Positions 50,372-59,187 of a stretch of 64,000 nucleotides of DNA are shown here, one piece after another. Within the stretch, counting starts at the first letter, position 1. Every line of letters begins with the position of its first letter. Position numbers and translations under genes: made by a program. Source of the stretch: Kaistella polysaccharea (GTDB lineage: Bacteria; Bacteroidota; Bacteroidia; Flavobacteriales; Weeksellaceae); the NCBI RefSeq assembly GCF_020410745.1, contig NZ_CP084528.1, positions 1,860,001 through 1,924,000 on the forward strand, in the 5' to 3' direction. The notes beneath the pieces were generated by a model. It worked only from the letters and a program-made list of their open reading frames with translations. It did not search any database and was not told the DNA's origin.

Positions 50372-50385
50372 TAAAATTTAATTTA
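50372..50385 (+). repeat. Right 14-bp direct repeat flanking element C
   Basis: The second identical copy of TAAAATTTAATTTA, directly after the GGGGC end of element C. Being AT-rich, the repeat could arise by chance, but the exact bracketing argues otherwise. Confidence 0.75.
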
Positions 50386-50518
50386 TTTTTTCTTTTCAAT
50401 TTTTAATTTACATTATCATAAATAGTAAAATTTCGTACTAATTTGTTACATTTAGTTGGTAAATTGCATATCTCGGAATATTTTTTGCATTCCTTGCGAC
50501 TTCTAATAAATGTTGATT

Positions 50519-51670
50519 ATGAATTCTTTACTCAAACAATTTCAGAAAACACGTGCCGCAACGGTTGCGCTTTGCGAGCCTCTTCATATAGAGGATTATA
50601 TTCCGCAACCTGTGGATTTTGCAAGTCCGCCGAAGTGGCACCTCAGTCATTCGACCTGGTTTTTTGAGGAAATGGTTCTAAAAAAATATCTGGAAAACTA
50701 TAAAGTTTATAATCCGCACTTTTCCTTTCTTTTCAACAGTTACTACCAAACTTTGGGTGATCGCGCAATTAGAACTGAGCGCGGAACTATTACCAGACCA
50801 ACTGTTGCCGAAGTTTACGAATACCGTAAATATGTCGACGAGCACGTCGAAAAATTGCTTCAAAATACAGACGATGATGAAATCGAGAAACTCATAATTT
50901 TAGGGATTAATCATGAGCAACAGCATCAGGAACTTTTAATTACCGATTTAAAGCATACACTTTCTTACAATCCAATTTACCCCGTTTATAAAGAGAATTT
51001 CAATCTAACTGCGCATTCAAATATTGACCAAGGTTGGTTAAATGTACCGGAAGGCTTTTACGATATAGGTTTTGAGGGAGAAGGTTTTCATTTTGATAAT
51101 GAAAAAGGACGTCATAAAGTTTTCCTGCATGCTTTTGATATTTCAAAATCGTTGGTAACCAATGGTGATTATTTGGAATTTATGGAAAGTGGTGGATACG
51201 AAAATTTTAAATATTGGTTAGATGAGGGTTGGAGTTGGGTTACTGAAAACCAAATAAAATGCCCTCTTTACTGGAAAAAGATAGAAGGGAAATGGCATTC
51301 CTTTACTTTAGAAGGCTTGAAAATCATTGAACCTGACCATATTCTAACGCATATTTCATTTTACGAAGCGCAAGCTTTTGCCATGTGGAAAGGTCTGAGA
51401 TTGCCCACAGAATTTGAATGGGAAGTTGCAGCAGATCAATTAAATTGGGGACAAAGATGGGAATGGACCTATTCCGCATATCTTCCTTATCCTAATTTTT
51501 CTATTGCCGAAGGAGCAGTTGGCGAGTACAATGGTAAATTTATGGTGAGCCAAATGGTTTTAAGAGGATCATCATCTGCGACCGCAGAAGGTCACGAAAG
51601 AAAAACATACAGAAACTTTTTTCACCCGAAATACAGGTGGCAAATTACCGGAATAAGATTAGCAAAATGA
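50519..51670 (+). CDS. egtB: Ergothioneine biosynthesis protein EgtB (hercynine oxygenase)
   Basis: About 383 residues. An N-terminal DinB-type domain carries the iron-ligand His residues (KWHLSHSTWFFEE and NHEQQHQELLITD), followed by a C-terminal formylglycine-enzyme-like (FGE-sulfatase) domain (PEGFYDIGFEGEGFHFDNEK, LRLPTEFEWEVAAD). EgtB joins a thiol to hercynine as the sulfoxide, using O2 and Fe(II). The start is 50519 (MNSLLKQ); a TTG at 50510 is less likely. Its stop overlaps the egtD start (ATGA). Confidence 0.92.
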   Translation: MNSLLKQFQKTRAATVALCEPLHIEDYIPQPVDFASPPKWHLSHSTWFFEEMVLKKYLENYKVYNPHFSFLFNSYYQTLGDRAIRTERGTITRPTVAEVYEYRKYVDEHVEKLLQNTDDDEIEKLIILGINHEQQHQELLITDLKHTLSYNPIYPVYKENFNLTAHSNIDQGWLNVPEGFYDIGFEGEGFHFDNEKGRHKVFLHAFDISKSLVTNGDYLEFMESGGYENFKYWLDEGWSWVTENQIKCPLYWKKIEGKWHSFTLEGLKIIEPDHILTHISFYEAQAFAMWKGLRLPTEFEWEVAADQLNWGQRWEWTYSAYLPYPNFSIAEGAVGEYNGKFMVSQMVLRGSSSATAEGHERKTYRNFFHPKYRWQITGIRLAK

Positions 51671-52620
51671 CGAAAAACGCCACTTTTTTAAAGGATGTAA
51701 ATGACGGCCTCAGTCAAAATCCGAAATATATTTCTTCCCATTATTTTTACAATAAAGCTGGAGACGAACTTTTTCAGCAGATTATGGAAATGCCGGAATA
51801 TTATCTGACCAATTCAGAACTCGAAATTTTTAGCAATCAGAGCGACGATTTTATCAAATCATTTGAAATTGATGAAAACGAGGAATTTGAGCTGATTGAA
51901 TTGGGAGCTGGAGATGGCAAAAAGACAGAACATTTATTAAAATCGCTGCTCGATAAAAACTTTAACTTTAAATTTATTCCGGTTGATATTTCCCTAAACA
52001 GCTTAGAGGTAATCACTAATCGGATGGAAGCTCAGTTTCCTGATTTAGAGATTTCTGCGCAACAAGGTGATTACTTTCAGGTTTTAGATGATCTTTTTCT
52101 CTCGGATAAAACTAAGATTATTATATTTATTGGGTCGAATCTTGGCAATATGGAAGATGAAGTTGCCTCTGAATTTCTACAGAAAATTTCTCAGCATTTA
52201 AAGACTAATGAAAAATTACTTTTAGGTCTAGACTTAATTAAATCACAAGATATTGTACTTCCAGCCTATAATGACGCTGCAGGAATCACGAGAGATTTTA
52301 ATCTTAATTTATTGAAAAGAATTAATTATGAATTGGGTGCAGATTTTAATCTCGAAAATTTTCAACATGCTCCCGAATATACCGAAGTGGAAGGAATTGC
52401 AAAAAGCTTTTTAAAAAGTACGAAAAAGCAAACCGTCTATATTAAAGAGTTAGATCGCTATTTTGATTTCGCGGATGATGAGCTGATCCATACAGAAATT
52501 TCTCGAAAATATGATGATCAAGTTTTACAAGATTTAATTGAGGGGACGAACTTTGAAATCACCCATAAATTTTTAGATTCCAAAAAGTATTTTGCAGATT
52601 ATATTCTTACTAAAAAATGA
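51667..52620 (+). CDS. egtD: L-histidine N-alpha-methyltransferase EgtD
   Basis: About 317 residues. SSHYFYNKAGDELFQQIMEM and PEYYLTNSELEIF are hallmark EgtD segments, ELGAGDGKKTEHLL is the SAM loop, and FIGSNLGNM follows. It trimethylates histidine to hercynine, the substrate of EgtB. The start at 51667 overlaps the egtB stop by 4 nt, which confirms coupling; the longer frame from 51637 lies inside egtB. The stop overlaps the next gene by 4 nt as well. Confidence 0.94.
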   Translation: MTKNATFLKDVNDGLSQNPKYISSHYFYNKAGDELFQQIMEMPEYYLTNSELEIFSNQSDDFIKSFEIDENEEFELIELGAGDGKKTEHLLKSLLDKNFNFKFIPVDISLNSLEVITNRMEAQFPDLEISAQQGDYFQVLDDLFLSDKTKIIIFIGSNLGNMEDEVASEFLQKISQHLKTNEKLLLGLDLIKSQDIVLPAYNDAAGITRDFNLNLLKRINYELGADFNLENFQHAPEYTEVEGIAKSFLKSTKKQTVYIKELDRYFDFADDELIHTEISRKYDDQVLQDLIEGTNFEITHKFLDSKKYFADYILTKK

Positions 52621-53279
52621 AAGCAGATTTACCTGAAAAAGGAATTTTAGGATTAGGTAAAGCGTCCACTTTGTATTATCTGTCTGAAGTTCAGTCGAGA
52701 TATAAGGAGCAAGGCGAAGAATACTCTACCTTGCCATTTCTAATGTATCAAATTGATTTTCAGGAAATAAACTCGTTCTTGCCCAATCAGTTTTCAGTGC
52801 TGATTCCTAAAATTGAACACTATATTGCCCAACTTTCAAAGTTGGGAATTTCTAAACTGTTGGTGCCAAACATAACGCTACATGAAACGCTGGATCAGAT
52901 TGAATTCACTATTGAAATTTGTCATCCGATTCAATTGACTATTGATTATTTAAAGAAAGAACAAATTTCTGAAGTTTTTATTTTCGGAACTGCGTACACG
53001 ATGAATTCTAGTTATTTGAAAAAGTATTTTTCGGAAAGTAATATTGTTCTTAAAGTGCCGGATTATGAAGATCAGCAGCTGATAGACAATTTCAGAAAAT
53101 TGGTCTACGAAGAAAAAGCTTCTCCGGCAGAAATTTTAGACTTTCAAAATTTAATACAAAAATATTCCGAAAAAAATCTGGTGGTAATTGCCTGCACAGA
53201 ATTGTCGGTGTTCGCTCCAAAAAATGAAACTAACTGTGTTGACATGGTAACTTTACAAACTGAAGAATTCTTAAAATAA
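52617..53279 (+). CDS. Aspartate/glutamate racemase superfamily protein, likely missing one catalytic Cys
   Basis: 220 residues. KGILGLGKASTLYYLSEVQS is the racemase-like opening, and VVIACTELSVF is the second-half motif with its Cys. The first-half motif, normally (A)CNTxH, reads LLVPNITLHET here, so the first Cys is replaced. Racemases need both Cys, so a classic amino acid racemase reaction is doubtful; a lyase-like or binding role is possible. It overlaps egtD by 4 nt and is co-transcribed with egtB-egtD, which suggests a link with ergothioneine synthesis (no EgtE lyase gene is seen here). Confidence 0.75.
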   Translation: MKADLPEKGILGLGKASTLYYLSEVQSRYKEQGEEYSTLPFLMYQIDFQEINSFLPNQFSVLIPKIEHYIAQLSKLGISKLLVPNITLHETLDQIEFTIEICHPIQLTIDYLKKEQISEVFIFGTAYTMNSSYLKKYFSESNIVLKVPDYEDQQLIDNFRKLVYEEKASPAEILDFQNLIQKYSEKNLVVIACTELSVFAPKNETNCVDMVTLQTEEFLK

Positions 53280-53304
53280 AGCCATCTTCGATTCTCAAAT
53301 ATCT

Positions 53305-53324
53305 TAACCTTAATATTAAGGTTA
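53305..53324. terminator. 20-bp perfect palindrome between convergent genes
   Basis: TAACCTTAATATTAAGGTTA between the convergent racemase-like and surE genes. It may act as a weak bidirectional terminator, but there is no T-run and little GC. Confidence 0.4.
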
Positions 53325-53354
53325 TGAATAAAAATGTGAATTTAATTTTCCAAA

Positions 53355-54119
53355 CTATTCCAAAATTTCTCTCAACTGTTGTAAATGCTCGTGCGCGGTC
53401 AAGTCAAATTTTACAGGAACGATAGAAATAAATCCAGCTTCCAACGCAGTTTCATCAGCATCGTCACCAGAATCCATATTGTTAAAATAACCGGTTAACC
53501 AGTAATATTTTTTACCATGTGGGTTGATTCTCTCATCAAAGTTCTCTTCCCATTTGGCTTTTGCCTGGCGACAGACCTTTATCCCTTTTATTTCCTCTTT
53601 CGGAAGTTTGGGAATATTTACATTTAAAACGATGCCTGGCGGTAAAGGATTTTCTAAAACTTTTCTTACAATATCCTGAATGTATTCTTTCGCTTGAGAG
53701 AAATCGGCATCCCAGGAAAAATCAAGCAAAGAAAAACCGATGGCTTGCAATCCTTCTACACCTGCTTCTACCGCGGCACTCATCGTACCAGAGTAAATCA
53801 CATTAATCGATGAATTGGCACCATGATTAATTCCAGAAACCACCAAGTCAGGTTTTCTGGTTAAAATTTTGTTCAATGCAAATTTCACACAGTCAACGGG
53901 CGTTCCACTTAATGAATAATCCTTTTGTGGTCCTTCTAAATTAATTTCTTCAAAAGTTAAGGTCGAATCAATTGTAATTGCGTGACCTTTACCGGATTGC
54001 GGTGAGTTTGGAGCGACTACAACGACTTCTCCTATTTCATTCATAAAGTTCACTAGATTTCGAATTCCCGGTGCGGTTATTCCATCATCATTGGTCACTA
54101 ATATCAAGGGCTTTTGCAT
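53355..54119 (-). CDS. surE: 5'/3'-nucleotidase SurE
   Basis: 254 residues. The metal site LVTNDDGITAPGI is at 7-19, NSPQSGKGHAITI and SGINHGANSSINVIYSGTMS follow, all SurE signatures. SurE removes phosphate from nucleoside monophosphates and is associated with stress survival. It has the usual length. Start ATG at 54119 follows a -7 box by 18 nt. Confidence 0.95.
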   Translation of the reverse strand: MQKPLILVTNDDGITAPGIRNLVNFMNEIGEVVVVAPNSPQSGKGHAITIDSTLTFEEINLEGPQKDYSLSGTPVDCVKFALNKILTRKPDLVVSGINHGANSSINVIYSGTMSAAVEAGVEGLQAIGFSLLDFSWDADFSQAKEYIQDIVRKVLENPLPPGIVLNVNIPKLPKEEIKGIKVCRQAKAKWEENFDERINPHGKKYYWLTGYFNNMDSGDDADETALEAGFISIVPVKFDLTAHEHLQQLREILE

Positions 54120-54137
54120 GTAAATTTTAGGTTTCTA

Positions 54138-54145
54138 CAAATTTA
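54138..54145 (-). promoter_or_regulatory. -7 promoter box (TAAATTTG) of surE
   Basis: An exact TAnnTTTG match on the minus strand, 18 nt upstream of the surE ATG. No -33 TTG at the expected distance. Confidence 0.45.
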
Positions 54146-54253
54146 ATTAAAAAATAGGGCCTAGATGTAAATAAGGTATTAATTTTGTTTACTTGTAAAA
54201 CCCTGTAACAAAACTGGGAAAATATCAACAAATTATCTATTACTACTAATTAT

Positions 54254-56374
54254 ATGTTTAAAAAATTTAGCCTCAATACTTTACTTCTTTTTATACCATT
54301 GACGAGTTTGGTGTTTTGTTTTAACACTCCGAAGAATGACGATGAAAAAATGTCGACGATCATGATCAGTGTAAAAAATACACTGAGTTATCTTCATTAT
54401 TCCCCTAAACCTATTAACGACGCCTATTCGCAGGAAGTTTACAAGCATTACTTTGAAATGGTCGACGCTTCCAAGAGATATTTTTTACAGTCAGATATGG
54501 CTGAATTTGCGCAGCATAAAACCAAACTTGATGATTATCTTAATCAGGGAGATCTGAAGTTTTACAAATTGACTATAGACCGTTTATATCAAAGGGTTGA
54601 CGAGATTGATAAAATCACACAGGACATTCTGAGCAAACCGGTTAATCTTAATGAAGATGAAACCTTGATTTTGGAACCGAAAGTGAAAACAAGTCCCGCA
54701 AATCAAACGGAGTTGGCTTCGGAATGGAGAAAATATATTAAGTACAATATCCTACAGGAAATGGAATCTTTAACTGCAAAAGAAGAAATGCAGAAAGAGA
54801 AGAAAGATTCAGTACAAAAATTCAATTTGAAGGATACCATTAAACTTGAAATTTTAACGCCGGATGAAAAGAGAGTGAAAGCAACTCAAGAAGTAAAGGA
54901 TTTGGTCACCGATACCTTCCGAAGGTTCAAGAAAAGAAACAAAATGGATTGGTTTACGGTGTATATGAATTCGTACACCGAAGTTTTCGATCCGCATACA
55001 AATTATTATTCTCCGAAAAATAAAGAAGATTTCGATACCCAGTTTAAAGGAAAAGTGATTGGAATCGGTGCAATTATTCAGGAGAAAAGAGGGTTTTTAT
55101 TCTTAGGTCCACTAACAATCGGAGCACCAGCTTGGAAATCTAAACAACTTACTGAAGGTGACAAAATTTTAAAAGTAAGATCTAAACCGGGTGAAGATGC
55201 TGTAAACGTAGTGGGAATGCTTTCCGACGAGGCAGTACGATTGATCCGGGGGGAGAAAGGAACTAAAGTAACTTTAACCGTAGAGAAAAAAGATAAAACG
55301 ATTCGGGAAGTCACCATGATTCGGGAAGAAGTGGCGATTGAAGATACGTTTGCACGGAGCATTATTGTAAATTCTACCGATGGCAAAAAATATGGTTTCA
55401 TCAGTTTGCCAAGCTTTAATGCAGATTTTGAAGATGCAAAAGGACGAAATGCGTCTGACGATATTAAAAATGAACTGATCAAACTTAAAGCCCAAAATGT
55501 TCAAGGAATTGTTCTTGATTTGCGAAATAATGGTGGCGGAAGTTTAACTGAAGTTGGCGATATCATGGGATTATTTATGAATGAAGGTCCTTATGTTCAG
55601 GTGAAAGATGGAAACGGAAAAATTCAAACGCTTCGTAATAAATCAAATACGCCGCTTTGGACAGGTCCGCTGGTAATCATGCAAAATGAACTTTCAGCTT
55701 CGGCTTCAGAGATTTTGGCTGGTGCCATTCAAGATTACGGCAGAGGTGTCGTTATCGGCTCGCCTCAATCTTTTGGAAAAGGAACGGTGCAGACTTTCGT
55801 TGATTTAAACAGGTTTTTAAATTCCACCGATGATTTCGGGTCTTTAAAATTAACGATTCAGAAATTCTACCGAATTAGTGGTGAATCAACACAGCGTAAA
55901 GGAATTGAGTCTGATATAAAAATGAAAGATTTTTATACCTATTCTGAAATTGGAGAGCGATATGATGATTATGCCTTAGCATGGGACAAAATTCCATCCG
56001 TACAATATCAACCTGTGAACTATTTTTCAATATTGGCTTTGCAAAAAGGAGTGGAAGCGCGACTTGCCAATAATAAAACCTATCAGCTTGTACAAGAATC
56101 TGCACAGTGGAAAGAAAATTTAGATAAGGAAGAAACCATTTCATTAAATCGAGAAAAATTTAATGAAGTAATGCAGAAAAGAAAAGCCCAAATCAAGAAG
56201 TTTAAAGGTTTAGAAAAATTCAATAACGGATTGAAATTTTCACTGAATCCTGATGAAGCACTGCGCGAGAAAAAAGATGAAGCATTTACCAAGAAAACAC
56301 AATTGTGGACGAAAAATTTACAACGTGATCTTTATCTTCAGGAAGCGATCCATGTTATTTCCGAAATGAAATAA
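54254..56374 (+). CDS. Carboxy-terminal processing protease (Prc/Tsp type, S41)
   Basis: 706 residues. The N-terminus is a hydrophobic signal (FSLNTLLLFIPLTSLVFCF). A helical Tsp N-terminal domain (about 40-240) is followed by PDZ (about 245-340), then the S41 protease with catalytic Ser in NELSASASEILAGAIQDYGR and Lys in QSFGKGTVQTFVD. A C-terminal Prc-type helical domain follows. It cleaves proteins at the C-terminus in the periplasm, for example of misfolded or envelope proteins. It is monocistronic and ends in a good terminator. Confidence 0.93.
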   Translation: MFKKFSLNTLLLFIPLTSLVFCFNTPKNDDEKMSTIMISVKNTLSYLHYSPKPINDAYSQEVYKHYFEMVDASKRYFLQSDMAEFAQHKTKLDDYLNQGDLKFYKLTIDRLYQRVDEIDKITQDILSKPVNLNEDETLILEPKVKTSPANQTELASEWRKYIKYNILQEMESLTAKEEMQKEKKDSVQKFNLKDTIKLEILTPDEKRVKATQEVKDLVTDTFRRFKKRNKMDWFTVYMNSYTEVFDPHTNYYSPKNKEDFDTQFKGKVIGIGAIIQEKRGFLFLGPLTIGAPAWKSKQLTEGDKILKVRSKPGEDAVNVVGMLSDEAVRLIRGEKGTKVTLTVEKKDKTIREVTMIREEVAIEDTFARSIIVNSTDGKKYGFISLPSFNADFEDAKGRNASDDIKNELIKLKAQNVQGIVLDLRNNGGGSLTEVGDIMGLFMNEGPYVQVKDGNGKIQTLRNKSNTPLWTGPLVIMQNELSASASEILAGAIQDYGRGVVIGSPQSFGKGTVQTFVDLNRFLNSTDDFGSLKLTIQKFYRISGESTQRKGIESDIKMKDFYTYSEIGERYDDYALAWDKIPSVQYQPVNYFSILALQKGVEARLANNKTYQLVQESAQWKENLDKEETISLNREKFNEVMQKRKAQIKKFKGLEKFNNGLKFSLNPDEALREKKDEAFTKKTQLWTKNLQRDLYLQEAIHVISEMK

Positions 56375-56395
56375 AAACGAAAAAATCATTACAAT

Positions 56396-56421
56396 AACCA
56401 CCGAATACCGGTGGTTTTTTT
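56396..56421 (+). terminator. Rho-independent terminator of the Prc-type protease gene
   Basis: AACCACCG pairs with CGGTGGTT, followed by seven T. Confidence 0.85.
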
Positions 56422-56490
56422 GTTTCTACGATTCAGCATTTAATTTTTACCATTCAGTCACTAAATTTTTTATTTACCTTTAATCAGTTA

Positions 56491-56498
56491 TACATTTG
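56491..56498 (+). promoter_or_regulatory. -7 promoter box (TACATTTG) of the kinase operon
   Basis: An exact TAnnTTTG match, 16 nt before the kinase ATG at 56515; no clear -33 TTG. Confidence 0.4.
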
Positions 56499-56514
56499 AT
56501 CCAACAATTAAATC

Positions 56515-57819
56515 ATGCAAAGAAAAAGTTTACTGACCATCGGATGGATTACCTTTTTTATAGGAACGCTCATCTTTGTATTTTTCACACCAGAAAAATC
56601 CTTGAAAAATTACTTTATTAATATTTTTATTTCGGGGTTATATACTTTTACAATTGCGGTTGGAAATGGAGTTGTCAACAACTATCTAAACCAAAGATAT
56701 TCTTGGGTGGAAGAGACTAAAAAACGTACAATTTTCGGGATTATATCTACGCTGATTGTTAATGTAATTCTGGTTCTTTTCTGCAACTATATTAATTTTA
56801 TTATTTTCCAGAAACAAGATGTTGCTAATTTTTTCTCGGGTGAGATGGGATTTTCGAATTGGATCACCATTAATGTCGCATTACTAATCTCCGCCTTTTT
56901 GCATGCAAAAGGTTTTGTTGAAGAATGGAAAAGTTCAACCCGACAGGAAGTCGTTCAGCAAAAACTAATTGCGAAGTCTGCCAATGCGCAGTTTGAAAGT
57001 TTAAAAAATCAATTAGATCCTCATTTTTTATTCAATTCCTTAAACGTCCTTAGTTCTTTAATTGATGAAAATCCGGAGCAGGCACAACGCTTCACGTCGT
57101 CGATGTCTAAGATCTACCGGTATGTTTTAGAACAGAAAGATAAAGAACTGGTCACCGTAGAAGAAGAAATAGAGTTTGCAAGAATTTATTGTGATTTGCT
57201 AAAAACCCGTTTTGAAGACAGCGTGAGTTTCGATTTTAATGTAAATGCTGCTGAATTGAAATTTTTCGTGGTGCCGCTTTCCTTACAATTATTATTGGAG
57301 AATTGCATTAAACATAATTTTGCGACGTCGGGAAAACCTTTACATATAGAAATTTATGTTCAAGACAATCATCTTATTGTAGAGAACAATTTGCAACAAA
57401 GAGAACAAGTCAAAGAAAGCGCTGGTATTGGTCTTTCAAATATTGTTCAGCGCTATGCTTTATTAACCAAACAAAATGTTTTTATTGAAAAATCACCTCT
57501 TTTCTTTAAGGTAAAAATACCAATGCTAATTCAAAAAATTAAAACCATGAATACAATTTCCGATCAAGCGCAATCTTATGCGCGAGCCTCTAAAAGAGTG
57601 AAAGACTTGAAGGGCTTTTACAGCAATCTTATCGCATACTGTGTGGTCATTCCTTTCCTTATCTTCATCAACCTGCGTACTGCACCAGAATATTACTGGT
57701 TTTGGTGGCCCGCTTTGGGTTGGGGAATCGGTGTGGGGCTTAATGCTTTACAGGTATTTGGTATCAGCAACAATTGGGAAGAAAAGCAAATTCAGAAAAT
57801 TTTAAATAAAGAAAAATAA
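56515..57819 (+). CDS. LytS/YehU-type sensor histidine kinase with C-terminal 2TM domain
   Basis: 434 residues: about four N-terminal transmembrane helices (about 5-130), a His-kinase domain with the H-box LKNQLDPHFLFNSLNVLSSL (phospho-His in PHFLFN), an ATPase part with LLLENCIKHNFATSG, and a C-terminal 2TM domain (about 350-434) with RVKDLKGFYSNLIAYCVVIP and a terminal SNNWEEKQIQKILNKEK. The 2TM domain is homologous to the two small proteins encoded next. It should sense an envelope signal and phosphorylate the LytTR regulator at 58428. Confidence 0.9.
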   Translation: MQRKSLLTIGWITFFIGTLIFVFFTPEKSLKNYFINIFISGLYTFTIAVGNGVVNNYLNQRYSWVEETKKRTIFGIISTLIVNVILVLFCNYINFIIFQKQDVANFFSGEMGFSNWITINVALLISAFLHAKGFVEEWKSSTRQEVVQQKLIAKSANAQFESLKNQLDPHFLFNSLNVLSSLIDENPEQAQRFTSSMSKIYRYVLEQKDKELVTVEEEIEFARIYCDLLKTRFEDSVSFDFNVNAAELKFFVVPLSLQLLLENCIKHNFATSGKPLHIEIYVQDNHLIVENNLQQREQVKESAGIGLSNIVQRYALLTKQNVFIEKSPLFFKVKIPMLIQKIKTMNTISDQAQSYARASKRVKDLKGFYSNLIAYCVVIPFLIFINLRTAPEYYWFWWPALGWGIGVGLNALQVFGISNNWEEKQIQKILNKEK

Positions 57820-57824
57820 ATATC

Positions 57825-58106
57825 ATGGAAAACTTAACAAAGACAGAAATTGATTATTCGATCGCCAAAGAGCGCGTAAATCAGCTTAAAAAATTCTACG
57901 CAAACCTGGCAATTTTCACCATCGTGTTTGCAGTATATAATTTCCGACAATTTTACTTAACAGGAGAAATAACCATTTTAAGTTTTGATAAATGGTCCGG
58001 AGTTTTTTGGATTTGGAGAATTATTTTGGCGGTAAAAGCACTAAAACTATTCTTTTTTAATACAAGTTGGGAAAGAAGGATGCTAGATAAAGAACTCAAT
58101 AAATAA
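57825..58106 (+). CDS. Small 2TM domain protein, copy 1
   Basis: 93 residues with two transmembrane helices and the family pattern: charged lead-in (YSIAKERVNQLKKFYANLAI), helix, short polar loop, then WSGVFWIWRIILAVKALKLF and a terminal NTSWERRMLDKELNK. It is homologous to the C-terminal domain of the upstream kinase (shared RVxxLKxFYxNL and xSWExxxxxKxLNK). It starts 5 nt after the kinase stop, so it is in the operon. The domain is named 2TM and its function is unknown; a role in modulating the kinase is an inference. Confidence 0.85.
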   Translation: MENLTKTEIDYSIAKERVNQLKKFYANLAIFTIVFAVYNFRQFYLTGEITILSFDKWSGVFWIWRIILAVKALKLFFFNTSWERRMLDKELNK

Positions 58107-58110
58107 GATC

Positions 58111-58404
58111 ATGGAAAATTTTAACGATACTGATATCAGATATTTAGAGGCTAAAAAACGGGTAAAAAGAATCAAAGGATTTTATATTCATGCATTTATT
58201 TACGTTGTTGTAAATATTGGTCTTATACTGATCAATGTTGATTACGGTAAAAGAAGCTTAGACAATATTGATTTGTATTGGACGCCGATTTTCTGGGGAG
58301 TTGGGCTTCTTGGTCATGGTTTAAGTGTTTTTCTGCCAAATTTTATTTTAGGTAAAAACTGGGAAGAAGAGAAAATACGCGAATTAATGAATAAAAATAA
58401 GTAG
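58111..58404 (+). CDS. Small 2TM domain protein, copy 2
   Basis: 97 residues, a second stand-alone 2TM protein: RYLEAKKRVKRIKGFYIHAF, then a transmembrane helix, YWTPIFWGVGLLGHGLSVFL and the terminal GKNWEEEKIRELMNKNK. Sequence similarity to copy 1 and to the kinase C-terminus implies duplication within the operon. It starts 4 nt after copy 1. Confidence 0.85.
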   Translation: MENFNDTDIRYLEAKKRVKRIKGFYIHAFIYVVVNIGLILINVDYGKRSLDNIDLYWTPIFWGVGLLGHGLSVFLPNFILGKNWEEEKIRELMNKNK

Positions 58405-58427
58405 TTTTATTTCATAAATGATAAACT

Positions 58428-59177
58428 GTGAGAAGTATTAAAACCGTCATCATTGAAGATGAAAAACCAGCGGCCCGAAAATTAGAAAGGCTTTTGAGCG
58501 AGTTCACTGATTTAGAACTTGTTGGAACAATACATTCCGTGGAAGAAGGCATGCAGTGGTTTGAGAATAATGGGGCGCCTGACTTAATCTTTTCAGATAT
58601 TGTTTTGGGAGACGGACTATCTTTTGATATTTTCGATAAAATTTCGGTGAAGAGTTTTATCATTTACACCACGGCTTTCGATCAATATACATTAAAAGCT
58701 TTTAAGCTGAATTCTATCGACTATCTTTTAAAACCAATTATGTCTGAGGATCTCGCGCGCGCAATTGAAAAGTTTAAAAGTTTTCTGCCTTCGGATATTC
58801 AGTATAATACGCAGGAAATTAAATCATTAATTAAAGAAGATAAGCAAAAGCTTTCCCGTATTTTGGTTAAAATAGGATATAATCTGAAAATTATTCAAAC
58901 CGCAGAAGTTACCTGCTTTTTTAGTGAAAATAAAATAGTGTATCTGCAAACATCAGAGCGAACTTATCCGACCGATTTTACTTTAGATGAATTACAGGAA
59001 GTTTTGGAAGAACAGAAGTTTTTCCGGGTGAACAGGCAGTTTATTGTGAACTCAGATTATATTAAAAATATTCATACTTCGCCTTTTTATAAAGTGGAAC
59101 TGAGTGCGCAACCTGAGGAGGAAATAACGGTAAGTCGCGATCGTCTAAAGGATTTTAAAGACTGGCTTTGTAAATAA
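58428..59177 (+). CDS. LytTR-family response regulator
   Basis: 249 residues: a receiver domain (1-120) with IIEDEKPAARKLERLLSEF, phospho-acceptor Asp in DLIFSDIVLGDG and YTTAFDQYTLKAFKLNSIDY, and a LytTR DNA-binding domain (about 145-245) with VYLQTSERTYPTDFTLDEL and FFRVNRQFIVN. It is the cognate regulator of the LytS-type kinase. The start is GTG at 58428 (MRSIKTVIIEDEK). It lies in the same operon, 23 nt downstream of the second 2TM gene; cls follows 10 nt after it. Confidence 0.93.
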   Translation: MRSIKTVIIEDEKPAARKLERLLSEFTDLELVGTIHSVEEGMQWFENNGAPDLIFSDIVLGDGLSFDIFDKISVKSFIIYTTAFDQYTLKAFKLNSIDYLLKPIMSEDLARAIEKFKSFLPSDIQYNTQEIKSLIKEDKQKLSRILVKIGYNLKIIQTAEVTCFFSENKIVYLQTSERTYPTDFTLDELQEVLEEQKFFRVNRQFIVNSDYIKNIHTSPFYKVELSAQPEEEITVSRDRLKDFKDWLCK

Positions 59178-59187
59178 AAACAACATT

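Noticed and set aside
50550..50555. CACGTG core resembling a third parS site
   Set aside because: Flanks (GAAAA and CCGCA) do not match TGTTn and nAACA, and it lies in egtB coding sequence.
55078..55482. 134-codon minus-strand open frame inside the Prc-type protease gene
   Set aside because: Antisense shadow; the plus-strand frame has a continuous PDZ-S41 domain.
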